Shown here in pieces: positions 23,174-35,111 of a DNA stretch of 64,000 bases (position 1 is its first letter; every line of letters starts with the position of its first letter). The notes beneath the pieces were generated by a model, which was not told the DNA's origin, did not search any database, and saw only the letters and a program-made list of their open reading frames with translations. The stretch comes from Porpolomopsis calyptriformis. Taxonomy: Eukaryota > Basidiomycota > Agaricomycetes > Agaricales > Hygrophoraceae. Location of the stretch: NCBI GenBank assembly GCA_951640195.1, contig OX621173.1:1281780-1345779 (forward strand), written 5' to 3'. Made by a program: the position numbers and the translations under genes.

Positions 23174-24449
23174 ATGAAATCCGCCACCGAGCCCGCCTTC
23201 ATGCTCTATGCTGAGCAGGAAAACTGGTCGGATATCACACCTCAACCACAATACGAGAATGTCAACCCTTTGGCACCGATATTCTACTCCACCGAATGTT
23301 GGTCAAACCGTTCGAACTGATAACTACTTCTAATCTGTCTTGCACCGGCAGACAAGGATGCTACCGACTATTTTCGTGGAATCGTCAAGACCGGCGAGAT
23401 GAGCCCCAGAGTGCTCGAGTTAACTGAGCACATTATTCGTCTAAATCCCGCTCATTATTCTGCTTGGTGAGCATGCTTGATGTCAATTCATCCTACACCC
23501 CGTTTATTCCAGATCAAGGCAATATCGATACAAGACACTCATGGCGTTGAAGGCCCCGCTGGATGGTGAACTCCGGTTGATGGACGCGCTCGCGATCCAG
23601 CATATGAAAACGTACCAGGTATGGCATCACCGCCGGTTGCTCCTCATCGAAACCCGCCATCCCGCGCCCGAGCTCGAGCTGATCGCGCAGTCGCTCGACG
23701 TCGACTCTAAGAACTACCACACCTGGTCTCACCGGCAGTGGCTCCTGGCTTATTTCAACCAGGACGGCCTGTGGGAGGGCGAGCTCGGGTTCGTGGAGAA
23801 GATGCTCGATAGGGATGTGCGAAACAACTCGGCTTGGCACCACCGCTTCTTTGTCGTGTTCCAATCCGGTGTCAGAAAGGGGGATGAGGACAGGAGTATG
23901 GTCGTTAAGAGGGAGTTGGCGTGCGCAAGGAATCTAAAAAAGGTGTTCTTTTCATTCACTAATTCTTTTTCTGTCAGATTCGTGAAGGACAAGATCGCTC
24001 TCGCACCCAACAATGCGTCGGCTTGGAACTATCTACGTGGCATGCTCGATTACAACCATGCTCCTTATTCGACCGTGCAGGCCTTCGTCCAGCCGTACTC
24101 GATACCATACGACGATCGTGAGGTGGACGTAGTGGATCTCGACAATCCACGACCACAGAAGGGCGCGCAGTTGCCGTGCGCTGCAGCAATCGAATTCCTT
24201 GCCGACATTCACGAGCACGAAGGCGATGAGAGTCTCCCAAAGGCACTCGAAGTCGGTGTTTTTACTTCCCGGTCTGTCTCTGCTGATTTTTTTTTTCATA
24301 TCCTAGCTTTGGAAATCACTGGCGGACGAACACGATACTATACGAAAGAAGTATGCGGCGGTTTCTTCTTACTGTTTTGCAACTGACGTTGGCGACTCAG
24401 ATATTGGGAATTTCGCATTGATGAGGCATTACAAAAAGTTAAGACGTGA
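23174..24449 (+). CDS. RAM2: Protein farnesyl/geranylgeranyltransferase type I alpha subunit
   Basis: Six exons (23174-23297, 23352-23466, 23519-23941, 23987-24251, 24307-24350, 24401-24449) give 339 residues. The sequence shows the PPTA (prenyltransferase alpha) repeats: NPAHYSAWQYRYKTLM, TYQVWHHRRLLLIE, NYHTWSHRQWLL, NSAWHHRFFVVF and NNASAWNYLRGML. The subunit is shared by farnesyltransferase and GGTase-I, which prenylate CaaX proteins such as Ras and Rho. The 23942-23986 intron is short (45 nt) and the alternative of reading through in frame is possible. It converges on the CNH gene. Confidence 0.92.
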
Positions 24450-24666
24450 TTGTCCCGATAGTATATACTCCAAACGTCGGGATTGTTTCTTGATATAAAT
24501 CCAACTCGCACCTGGACCCCACGTTGGGTCTGTCGGAAGGCTTCGCGGGTGCCCCCCCACTTCGTTCTTTGACACGGATCTTGTGGAAGGCATCATAAGT
24601 TCGGTAAGGGTGCCTGCCCAGATCCTTGCAAATCCAACACGAGTATATACCCAAGAGAAACAAGGG

Positions 24667-26133
24667 TTACTCTCCCATAGGTTTTTCAGACTTGATAGTT
24701 TTTTCACCCACTGCTCCGGCATCTCTGAGGAGTGGGACGGAAACCATTCGTCTTTTATCAGATTTTGGGCTTGAAGGTACAAGGTACCCGTTCAGACAAC
24801 TTGCCAGGCGGAGTCGCTGGGCCAGCCGGCCCGGTGGAGAAGGAATGACTTGCACGAGGGATTGTGTCTCAATGTTGTGCACTTCGATGGTGTTGTTTTT
24901 AAGAAGGGTGGCAATATACGGGTAATCAAGGCCTTTTTGAAGTCAGAGATGATGACACGTTAATGACTCGGACTTACAAGAGTCCTCTGGGTGGCTCGGC
25001 CACTCCAGCGTGCCTCTCACTGGATCTCCCTGATCGGTGATGAAGACGCCTATTGAGCCGCTTCCGGTGAACGATAGGATCAAGAATTCGTGGTCGCTGA
25101 TGACTGTTATGATGGGTTTTATGGGTTCTGGTGAAGGTTCGAGGGATTGTGAGAGGGGAATGACGGGAAAGAGAGATGCTTTTTCCAGATCGATCAGATT
25201 GTAGTGCTCCTTGTCTGCGACACAGAGGTGATGACCTGTGCGACGAGCGAGGGTCGTCCCTTGTGGAAGGGGTATTTCCTGATTAAATGGCATGTAAGCC
25301 ACGCATTCGGACCAAGTCTCTCGATGGAAGAACAAACCTTCTGGAAAAGGAGCCTCTCGCGAAGAGTATACATCGACATGGCAGTTCGCTTGATCACACA
25401 GAATTCGACTGGCTGAGTGTCGACGGAGGAATTGCCGAACGAGGAGGGTGGCGGCCGTTTGAGATGTTGATGATCAACGGCAAATGTCACGACATTTCGA
25501 ATGGGTTTCATGATGTTCTGTGACACAGGGTCTAGTGAGGGCAGCACATAGAAGTGTATCTGGCGGTCTAGACGGAGAGAGGAGCCCGTTAACTGACGAA
25601 AAGAAAGCTTTGCGTAGAATTACCAGATAGGATAAGGGCGCGAGAAATACATGGCACGAGGACAATGTCATCGATAGGTTTGTGGTTCGGAACGGATTGG
25701 CGCGAGAGGAGACGATAAGATTCCAACTGTTCGATATTAGGCGGGAAGGGAGAAAGAGAGGACTATACCCACCTGATTTGGATCGTCCGCTTGCAATGTA
25801 TAGCGTAAAAGCTCGCCATTCAAACATCCTACATATATTTCAGAGCCTAGATAAAATTTACTAGGGTGAGCACTTGTTGATAGGATGAATTAGAGACTGG
25901 GAAACAGATTATTACAACTCAAATTCTGTTACGTATGGAAATTAAAACGGAAACGTATGCGACACACCTAACGCTTGGGCACAGACAACCGCGCCATTCG
26001 CTGAACAGAAATGAAAGTATAAGCCGAGGCGAAACAGGACAGGAAATCTCAAACCTGAACAGCTGATACTGGGTATTATACCCTGTACTTCATACGGGGG
26101 AACTTCTAACGGGCTGGTTGGGGCATAAGTCAT
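24667..26133 (-). CDS. CNH (citron homology) domain protein, short
   Basis: Seven exons (26133-26055, 26000-25968, 25846-25773, 25726-25624, 25567-25338, 25278-24978, 24932-24667) give 361 residues. Propeller-type strands are evident: EIYVGCLNGELLRYTLQAD, DRQIHFYVLPSLDPV, HHLCVADKEHYNLIDLEKAS, HEFLILSFTGSGSIGVFITD and YIATLLKNNTIEVHNIETQS. This is the N-terminal domain of the TGFBRAP1/Vps3/Vps39 class, which act in CORVET/HOPS tethering at endosomes and vacuole. Those proteins continue for several hundred residues of clathrin-like repeats. Here the frame stops soon after the CNH domain and no such repeats follow, so the gene is either a CNH-only protein or 3'-truncated. Confidence 0.75.
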
Positions 26134-26283
26134 TTCTATCGAGTGTGAGTGAGCGATCAGCACTCTCTAGGGCTGTTACGTAACCGATTATGTTCCAAGC
26201 CCGATCCTCGATTTGCCACATGCAGCTCGCCGGAGCCTGACCTCTCCTTCATCGAATACCACGCATTAATTTTTCAGCTCACT

Positions 26284-28134
26284 ATGGCTCATAGCAAGAG
26301 AATGTCCGAGACTTTCGTTGTTATCAATGATGAGTCTCCCCTGTCGATCAGTCTGCCATCCGAAGTCGATTCAGAAGAGTTGTTACGGAATTGGAGAGAG
26401 ATTTATACGCGAGGTATGGACCCAGTCGACTCGGTGATGGTTGCGTGAGATGAAGATCTATACGAAGATCTCGTTGATTCTCCCATCGTTTCTGTCGATG
26501 CGGAGACCAGCGTCGAAGATGCTTGCGTGAGTCGTGCTCTCAATGTAACGCATGATGGGTCATTGAGACAAGACCAACGGACCAATAGATCCTTCTTTCA
26601 GAGCACACCTTGTGCTTGGTTGTGCAATCAGAAACCCCTGACTCTGGTGGCGATCCTTTCACCGGACTCTTCGATGTGCGTAGGTTGTCAAATATTCCGC
26701 TTTTTTTTTTTTTTTTCACGCCGTGGCATGGATGCAACCCGCTTTGTAGTTTTCCGACGTTAACGCGTTTCTTACGCTCGCCGCTACAAGGCACACATTC
26801 CACCCCGACTATTTACATGAACACGTTCGCATAAATGAAATAGTGACGGCCGCAAAAGCTGGTCGGGTCCCCGTGAGACTCGTCAGCAGTGAGTCCCAAT
26901 TGGATCTCCCAGATCGATGGCAGCTGAAATGATTTTTCGTAATAAAAGATTTGTCAGAGAAGAATCCCCTGCATGTTTTATCTCACGATGCGACCATCAT
27001 TTCCGTTTTGGAAGTGTTCGCTCACGGGGCTCATAGAGGTGATTGGATATATTTTTTCGTGATCCGTTTTGGTAATAAAGTTGTTTTCAAGTCCTTGTGA
27101 GATCACCCCCGCCATCCACAGATTATCTCGGAATGGTTTCAGACCGTGGCGTCCTTTCCTGGCTCTATTCATACGCCAAGGAAACCCCTGCTTTGACCCA
27201 GTTTCTTTCAAACACGCTCCATCAGTTGGCGATGCCTTCCCTCAATATATATGCTTCGGTTATCGCATCTACTTCGAATTCATGTGTCTTGGATGCTATG
27301 AGGTTAATGAGCGAGCAAGGCGTGAGCACTATAGCCGTTCTCGATGAAGAAACCGGGAACCTGTTGAGCGCCGTCAGTGTGACTGATATAGGAAAGGTTC
27401 GTCGCTCATCTCCGGCTGTCAAGCTTTTACTTCATCTTTTTATCTTAGCTTGTTGTGCCCGCCGAAAGCAACCAAATTTTATCAACACCATTACATCAGT
27501 TTATATCGTACATTAAAGTACGAGTTGCCCTCTCTTCTTATAGCAACACCGTTCACTGGATATGTTGCAGGCCCCTGAGGGTTCAACAGATGGGGTCGAC
27601 AGATACCCTGGTAACACAAAAAACTCATCGCAGTATTATTATACTTACCCACCTACTCCCATCCAGTATATTCCGTCCTTCCAACGAACGTTCTCTCGTA
27701 TACTATTGAAAAGCTCCTTGCTAGTGGGTACACTCCTACCTAGGGTACACTGCTCTTACTGATGATTGGCAGCCAACGCACATAGACTGTTCGTCGTAAG
27801 GGATTCCTCAGGATCCTCATCCCCCATTTTGGCTGCAAAAATTCCTTGCAACCTCTCCGGTATCGTTTCGGTCGTAGACAGTCCGTCATTCCTATTCTCC
27901 CATTGCAGAAACAAAATAATCGATTAAAAAAATACAGTTCTCTCGTTATTCGCCCAACTGGCAAAGATCCCCAACATCGACCCTAGGCACATGCAGCGCC
28001 ACCGGCGGGCATCCTCGACCTCGTCAAGCGAATTGTCACGATCCAGATCAAGTAGTGGGTCTAGGATTCCCCAATCGAGGAGACGGGCGTCCGCACGAAA
28101 TTCGACGTCAAGCTTGGACTGGACTTGGGCCTAG
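26284..28134 (+). CDS. SDS23: CBS-domain protein of the Sds23/Moc1 family
   Basis: Eleven exons (26284-26413, 26468-26526, 26589-26675, 26750-26888, 26949-27038, 27092-27396, 27449-27517, 27571-27610, 27667-27723, 27773-27880, 27938-28134) give 426 residues. CBS-type pairs are visible: DSPIVSVDAETSVEDAC with LLLSEHTLCLVV, ATIISVLEVFAHGAHR with YLGMVSDRGVLSWL, and SCVLDAMRLMSEQGVSTIAV with LSAVSVTDIGK. A fourth ends GIVSVVDILSLFAQL. The Ser/Arg-rich tail (RHRRASSTSSSELSRS) is also a family trait. Sds23 inhibits PP2A-type phosphatase and links nutrient state to mitosis in fission yeast. It is divergent from the CNH gene over 150 bp. Confidence 0.9.
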
Positions 28135-28417
28135 GGAGCGTCACTGCTGGCCATCCCTGTTTATTGGACGCTATATGATATTTTTCTTGCAGTTGTAGTA
28201 TTAGAAGTACTACCAAGGGACTGAGTAGCTACCGGCCATGCATTCAATCACGATCTGAATCAGGTACAACAATTATTAAATAACCCCTTTAAATTCGGGA
28301 TTAGGCAATAATAATTGGATAGGTGCATTTCAGCCATTTATCGGCCGAACGTAACGAATGACTCGACCGCACTCGCCGTGCTGCTCGTTGATAGACCACC
28401 ACCTTCACTGACCTTTT
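28135..28417. other. Spacer between SDS23 and STR2
   Basis: 283 bp, AT-richer than the genes. No coding or RNA feature seen; it should hold the STR2 promoter. Confidence 0.5.
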
Positions 28418-30521
28418 ATGCCAGATTCTACGTCTCTAGGGTCAGCCATCCCAGCTCTGACGCCACATGCGATCTCTGTCTCGCTACCGACCTGGCGAGA
28501 CAATGTCGGGTACGAGGAGGGTGAGCGGCGCGTGATAGACGCCATGGCTGCCGGGTATCCTCGGTTTTTCATCCACCGTAGCGTACAAAAGGTAATGTGC
28601 ACCGACTCTAGGTATTCTTAAGTATACGAAACCAACCCCACACACACACAGCTCGCCCGGATCTGTGAGCGTAAATTCGGCACCCCTAATGAACTCTGCC
28701 TGCTCTTCCCGTCCAAAAAGATCGCAGAGCACTGCCGGTCGTTCATGCAAGAGCGGTCGTCGCAGGCGGGATCGACGGTCGACGTCCGCCTCGTCCATTC
28801 TCTCTTCTCTCCGGAGGATAAGTCTAGTAGGGACGGCTCTCCCGTAGGCGCCGTCGAGGGCAGAAGCAATGACGGCAACACATCGCCCGTCTCGCCGTCG
28901 TCCCCAGCTTGCCTTGATCTCCACATTGCATTGTTCCCCGCGGACGCATTTCCACTCGCGAAGCAGTTTTGGCAGCACACCGGCCTGGGAATTTCCAGCC
29001 GTTTGGCAGAACGTTATCTGTCCATGCTCCCGGATGCTCTCTCTCAGAGTCAACCATCATCACCGCACTCCCCACCCAGAAAGTGTATGAACAGGCACTA
29101 CTCAGCCAAGAGTTGGAGTCTGACCATGTCCTCCCCCCAAAACGAGCACTTCCCGAAATTTCCTCAAGCTGGTCAACAGGATGTCGACCAAGACGAGTGT
29201 TTGAGAGACGACCAGAACGTGTACCTCGAAGAGCGATACGGCCGCAACCTTTCGCTCACCTTTGCATCGTCTGCAAAGAAAGCCCTCCGAAGGCGGATCG
29301 CTGGCGTGTTGGTTCACGACGGTGTCGATCATCATGCGGGAGAGCCATTTGCTGGGCGACGGGACGTCGAACTTGGACCGAGCTCGAGGGGAGTGGCGAC
29401 CGTGTCAGAGGATGACGTCTTTTTATTTCCAAGCGGGATGGCAGCCATCTGGAATGCGCACCATTTGATCTTGTCGGTCCGTCCACCGGCCAAAAGTGTT
29501 TGCTTCGGGTTTGTTTTTGCCCCCCTTAGTTGGTAGACCGTTTTTTCATTTCATTTACAGATTTCCGTACACGGACACGCTAAAAGTACTTCAGAAATGG
29601 GGCCCGGGTTGCCATTTCTTCGGGCATGGGCTTGAGACGGATATCGACGAGCTGGAAACCCTTCTGGAAGGGGAGGATTCATCCACGCCACCCATTCTGT
29701 CACTGTTCACCGAGTTCCCTTCAAATCCCCTGCTTCGTTCGGCCAATCTCCCCCGCCTGCGGGCATTAGCAGACAAGTACGACTTTTTGATTGTGATTGA
29801 TGAAACGATTGGCAATTTTGCCAACGTGGAAGTCCTTTCGTACGCGGATATTGTTGTCAGCAGTCTTTCGAAGATATTCAGCGGGGATGCGAATGTGATG
29901 GGAGGCAGGTGAGGAGTCGGTGTCAACAGTTTTGCTGCCCGACTAATTTTGATCTTCAGCCTGGTGTTGAATCCGGCTGGACGACATTACCAGGCCCTGA
30001 AGTCAGGCATGTTGTCGTCGTTCGAAGACGTGTATTTCGATGAAGATGCGATCTATATGGAACGGAATTCCCGCGAGTTTCGGAAACGGATCCGGGTGAT
30101 CGATATGAACGCCGAAGCTGTGTGCAAGTTTCTGCGATCGAGATCGGTGGCCGGAGGGGGCCCCGCTGAGTGTGTGATAAAGGAAGTACTGTACCCGAAA
30201 TGGACGACACGGGATAATTACGAGGTGTGCCGGACAAAAGGGGAAGAAGAGGGTGGATTTGGAGGCCTCTTCTCGCTCACGTTCACATCGACGGCGGCCT
30301 CCCATGCGTTCTTTGACGCGTTGCAGTGTCACAAGGGACCGAGTTTGGGAACGAATTTTACGCTGGCGTGTCCCTACACGGTGCTTGGACACTATGCTGA
30401 AATGGAGTGGGCCGAGCAGTATGGTGTTGAGGGGGGACTCGTTCGAGTGAGCGTTGGAATGGAAGACAAGGAGAAATTATTGAAGGATTTTGATTTTGCA
30501 CTTGAATTAGCAGAAAAGTAA
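28418..30521 (+). CDS. STR2: Cystathionine gamma-synthase (trans-sulfuration, PLP enzyme)
   Basis: Four exons (28418-28591, 28652-29508, 29561-29908, 29960-30521) give 646 residues, the long form typical of fungal Str2. The N-terminal part ([34 protein letters not shown]) precedes the Cys/Met-metabolism PLP domain. That domain has [51 protein letters not shown] and the Schiff-base lysine in [17 protein letters not shown]. The enzyme makes cystathionine from cysteine and an activated homoserine in the cytosol. Intron 1 ends in a short (CA)n run. Confidence 0.93.
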
Positions 30522-30667
30522 CTAGATATCACGTGATCGCGTTTAAAAATAATTTAAAAATAAATTTTTTTATCGTCGTCGACGCTTTCAACGTTCACGA
30601 CGAACACGCTCGACGCGCTCGTTCGTAGATTTCGACCTCGCCGTTGTCCTCGTTCCCAACATTATCA

Positions 30668-32191
30668 ATGCTCGCTACGTTCTTACCTTCTTTATCTAGC
30701 GACACCTCTGATTCAGATTTTGACACCGAATGCGACATTACCGACGACGTCCACATCCATGAAATGCCACCTCGTCCAGACAGCCGCTTATGGCACAACC
30801 CAGTCCCTCCACAAAGCCACAATCGTAGTGGCGTACAGAACGTTTGGCCCCGAAAGCCATCTCTCCGCTGGACACACTCTATCTTCCAACCTGTAAATCT
30901 CACATCTCTCTCAAACTCTGACGAAGACCAAGACCAAGACCAACACGAACACGAACACCACTCGCTCGTCATTCCCACACACAAATCCGAAGCAGTTCAA
31001 GACCTCGACATGGACATCGACATGGACATCGACGACTTGTCGTCCTCTTCCTCCGATTCATCCGACCTGGACGACTTGGACTCCAAGTCCCTCTCTTCAT
31101 CCTCGTCCACACGCGAATGGACCCCGGAACCGGAAACCCTCCCAAAGTCTCCTCCCGAACCCTTCCCCATCCTCTCCGACCCAGACTCAGACACCTCACC
31201 CACCCTCGTCGATGCCACCAGCCCACCCCCCTCGTCATTCTTCCACCGCCTGCCGTTTGCCTCCACACCGTCCCCACTTTCCCCACACTACCGAGCACTG
31301 CCGCCCCCAACGCCCCCGCCGTCACCAACAGACGACTATGGCTTCGACTACGCGAGCTCTCCTCCTTCGTTCAAAAACCCCTTGCGTCACTTGTACACAA
31401 ATCATGGTTACTCACGGAGTGGGTTGTATCACGTTCGGTCCTTCTGGGCAGACCGCCACGACGAGTGGATAGAATTCACCGCGTCGGTCAAGATCCACGG
31501 CGGGCTGCATACCTCCAGGCTCCGCCGCACACGTCGTTCCGCCTCCGCTATGCAGGAACCCAAGCGGGCGGCGCCCAGGCCACCTCCACTCACGATCTTC
31601 CCCCGCATCGGGGATTTGTCAACGTTGAGGGACAGCACGTATGCCCAAGCTGACATGTATTTCGCCCGGACGCCTATTTGGACGATATCGAAGATGTTCT
31701 GGATGTTCGCTGTGCATACGGTCATGATAAGGCTGGGGCTGGTGAAGGATATGGATGTAGATGTCGTCGCACGACTGGCGCGCAGTGGTGTGCATAAAGG
31801 TGTGATGGGAGATGCCTCTGACGATCGAGACGTGGCGATGATCGAAGGCGAAACACCCTGTGGCGGCGGCAGTGATGATGATGCTGCTCCAGCCGTTAAC
31901 AGCTCGAGCCCGTATCCGGGGAGCTTTCCAACGACTTGGGCAGTGACGACGAACGAGCGTCTGGAGATGCTTTGGCGTTACGTCCATCATGAATTCTTGC
32001 CACCAATATTGTCCTCGCCTCTGCCATCGTCGTCGTCTTCATCGCCCTCCCCGTCACGTCCACCACTGGTAAAAACGCCACGATTTTTCTTGGGTGATGG
32101 TGAGGATGACACGGATGATTGGCTGGATGATCAGGATGGGGCTGACATGGAAGTAGACGAGGAAGATCTTGTGTTGGTGATTCGGGCTTAG
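30668..32191 (+). CDS. Hypothetical acidic Ser-rich protein, intronless
   Basis: A single exon of 507 residues. The N-terminal half is acidic and low-complexity (DLDMDIDMDIDDLSSSSSDS, then TPEPETLPKSPPEPFP). A more ordered middle reads YHVRSFWADRHDEWIEF and TPIWTISKMFWMFAVHTVMI, and the C-terminus is acidic again. No family recognised. Its length without stops and the conserved-looking Trp-rich middle argue that it is real. Nuclear regulator or scaffold is a guess only. Confidence 0.65.
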   Translation: MLATFLPSLSSDTSDSDFDTECDITDDVHIHEMPPRPDSRLWHNPVPPQSHNRSGVQNVWPRKPSLRWTHSIFQPVNLTSLSNSDEDQDQDQHEHEHHSLVIPTHKSEAVQDLDMDIDMDIDDLSSSSSDSSDLDDLDSKSLSSSSSTREWTPEPETLPKSPPEPFPILSDPDSDTSPTLVDATSPPPSSFFHRLPFASTPSPLSPHYRALPPPTPPPSPTDDYGFDYASSPPSFKNPLRHLYTNHGYSRSGLYHVRSFWADRHDEWIEFTASVKIHGGLHTSRLRRTRRSASAMQEPKRAAPRPPPLTIFPRIGDLSTLRDSTYAQADMYFARTPIWTISKMFWMFAVHTVMIRLGLVKDMDVDVVARLARSGVHKGVMGDASDDRDVAMIEGETPCGGGSDDDAAPAVNSSSPYPGSFPTTWAVTTNERLEMLWRYVHHEFLPPILSSPLPSSSSSSPSPSRPPLVKTPRFFLGDGEDDTDDWLDDQDGADMEVDEEDLVLVIRA

Positions 32192-32760
32192 AAGCATGAA
32201 CGGACAACCGAAGCCAGACATAGATTTGGGCTATGTGGAGGATGACCGATTATTCAGTGACGATTTCTGCCATCATTGACTATCTGCCTACATTTACATT
32301 TACACACAACACCATTCTACTCAAGTACTATACATTTGTATATTATATTGATCTAATAAATACATCACTAGTATTAATCAACCGTTATCATTATCCTGGC
32401 GGTTCTCTAGATTGAGAGGCTTCTCCCAGCATGTTTCAAAAATGCGGTGCCGTTAACAATGTAAACTTAAACGAGGGTAGCTCTGTAGAACGCAGGGGTT
32501 TTGCTTGGAAAGGACGCGGCGGTGGAGGTATTGGTGTGGTTGAAAACGTAGGGCGGGCGGTGAGTTGTTCGTATGCACGGCACCATTACATTGGTCGGAA
32601 TCAGGAGAGGCAGTGGTGATTTTTGCGGTCGCCGACGGATTGTCATGCTGAGAATGTCTTCCTCCAGTGGTGTATAAGGGTGCACCAGGAAGAAGGACGA
32701 GAGGGTCACAGACTACCACACAAATGAAAGCAATTTGAGGCAAGTGAGTGGGCGCGAACA
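32192..32760. other. Spacer before the accessory block
   Basis: 570 bp without a recognisable gene. The first 200 bp are AT-rich and probably the 3' flank of the acidic protein gene. Confidence 0.5.
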
Positions 32761-34686
32761 CAAGACAGGACCTGCGGGATCATGTTTGGCTGAATGAACG
32801 TCGTCTCGAGAAAGCAGCAACTTTACGAATGGGAGGTTTGATCATACAAGTCCCTTCAGTCCGGTTGAACGTCACCTCGAGCAAGCAGCTGCCGCACAAC
32901 GACATCATGCTCCTTTGCAGTTGCATACCTAAGGGGTGTTAGACCATACGAGTCCCTCGAGTCCGATCGAACGTCTTCCCGAGCAAGCAGCAGTTTTACG
33001 ATAGAATCATGCCCTTTCCCAGCTGCATATGAAAGGGGCGTTCGACCAAACGAGTCCTTCAAGTCCGGTTGAATGTCACCCGAAGCAAGTAGCAGCTGCA
33101 CGATGGCATCATATCCCGAGTCGGCCGCGTACGAAAGGGGCGTTCGACCATACAAGTCCCTCGAGTCCGGTTGAATGTCATCCAAAACAAGTAGCAGTTG
33201 CACGATGACATCATACCCCAACTCGGCCGCGAGCGAAAGGGGCATTCGACCGCACAAGTCCCTCGAGTTCGGTTGAACGTCATCCCCAGCAAGCAGCAGG
33301 TATATGATGGGGCCACCCGCTTTCTCAGCTGCATACCAAAGGGGCATTCGACCCCTGGAGTCCTTCGAGTCCGATTGAACATCATCCCAAGCAAGCATCA
33401 TCTTGACGATGGCATCGTGCCATTTTGCGGCTGCATAGGAAAAGGGTGTTCGACCATCTGAGTCCTTTGAATCTGCTTGAACATCATCGCGAGTAAGGAG
33501 AAGTTTTATGGTGGCATCGTGCCTGTTCTGAGCAGCATATGAAATGGGTGTCCAACCATTAGAGTCCATCGAGCCTGCTTGGATGTCATCCCGTGGGGAG
33601 CAGCATCCCGACAATGGCATCATGGCCATTGTGAGCTGCATGCGAAAGGGGGGTTTGACCATCTGAGTCTTTCAAATCCACTTGAATGTCATCCCGAGCA
33701 AGCAGTATCTCAACGATGGCATCATGGCCAGTCTGAGCTGCATGCGAAAGGGGTGTTTGACCATGAGAGTCCATTGAGTCTGCTTGGACGTCATCCCGGT
33801 CAAGCAGCATCTTGATGATAACATCACGGCCATTCTGAGCTGCATGCGAAAGGGGTGTTCGACCATGAGAGTCCATCAAGTCTGCTTGGACATCATCCTG
33901 ATCAAGCAGCATCTTGACGATGGCATCACAGCCAATCTGAGCAGCATGTGAAAGGGGTGTTCGACCATGAGAGTCCATCGAGTCTGCTTGGACGTCATCC
34001 CGGTCAAGCAGCATCTCAACGATGGCATCGTGGCCATTCTGAGCTGCATGTGAAAGGAGTGTCTAGCCATTACAGTCCTTCAAGTCTGCTTGGACGTCAT
34101 CCCGAGGAAGAAACATCTCGATGATAGTACCGTGCCCATTGTGAGCTGCATGCCAAAGGGGGGTTCGAGAATCACAGTCTCTCGAGTCCGCTTGAACGTC
34201 ATCTCGATCAAGTAGCAGCTTTACGATGGTACCATGCCTATTACATGCTGCATGCGAAAGGGGTGTTCGTCCATTCGAGTCCTTTGAGTCTGCTCGAATG
34301 TCACCCTGAGCAAGCAGCAGCTTGATGATGGCAAGATGCCCATTTCCAGCTGCATGTGACAGGGATGTTCGACTATTCCATCCTTTCGAGTCAGCTTGAA
34401 CGTCATCTCGATCAAGGAGCATCTTGACGATGGCATCATGCCTATTCTGAGCTGCATGCAAAAGGGGGGTTCGACCATCTGAGTCTTTCAAATCCACTTG
34501 AACGTCATCCCAAGCAAGCAGCATCTCAACGATGGCATCATGGCCAGTCTGAGCTGCATGCGAAAGGGGTGTTTGACCATGAGAGTCCATCGAGTCTGCT
34601 TAGATGCCATCCTGAGCAAGCAACAGATGTACAATAGCACCATTCCCATTCGAAGCTGCATATGAAAGGGGCGTTCGTCTTCTTGA

Positions 34687-35075
34687 TGTCACGGACGTAA
34701 TTTTTCATTCCTTCTCTATGTTAGTCATCATTGCTTAGTCGGATCAGTCTTATCTTTGCTTGGGATTCCCCATAGTCTCGTATCTTTTCATATATCCTAG
34801 ATAGGACACTTTTCATTTCCGACGATTATGTTTCATCTCTTCACATGCTCCGAGTCTCTTATCATGTTTATCTTTACTCGTTGCATGTATTCCTCGTGTT
34901 AACACTGACTCATCCACAGTAGCATAGTTAGTATATAAACCCCTAGTTAGTTGTACTCAGACTTTAAGTCTGATTCCTCATTAACAACCCAATAACTAGG
35001 ACTTGAGACATTATCATCATCTTGGGACAGAGCTCTCTGAAGTAAAACCATCTCATCGACAACCAGTTTATAACA
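34687..35075 (+). repeat. 5' LTR of the chromovirus
   Basis: 389 bp, TGT...ACA ends. TATA box TATATAAA at 34932-34939; likely transcript start near 34966. Differs from the 3' LTR at about 14 sites by eye, all transitions. Confidence 0.97.
34966..34976 (+). promoter_or_regulatory. Predicted transcript 5' end acting as self-primer
   Basis: AAGTCTGATTC lies 34 bp after the TATA box, where transcription should begin. It is the exact reverse complement of the 11 nt at 35077-35087. In Tf1 the first 11 nt of the mRNA fold back and prime minus-strand synthesis. Confidence 0.65.
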
Positions 35076-35076
35076 A

Positions 35077-35087
35077 GAATCAGACTT
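35077..35087 (+). promoter_or_regulatory. Primer-binding site (self-primer type)
   Basis: GAATCAGACTT begins two bases after the last LTR base (one intervening base). It does not look like a match to the 3' end of a tRNA such as initiator Met, but pairs perfectly with the LTR segment 34966-34976. Confidence 0.65.
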
Positions 35088-35111
35088 CCTTCTTGCTCTC
35101 TCCCCTCTATT

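Noticed and set aside
28640..28651. (CA)n microsatellite before STR2 exon 2
   Set aside because: Only about five units, simply forming the 3' splice region; no reason to call it regulatory.
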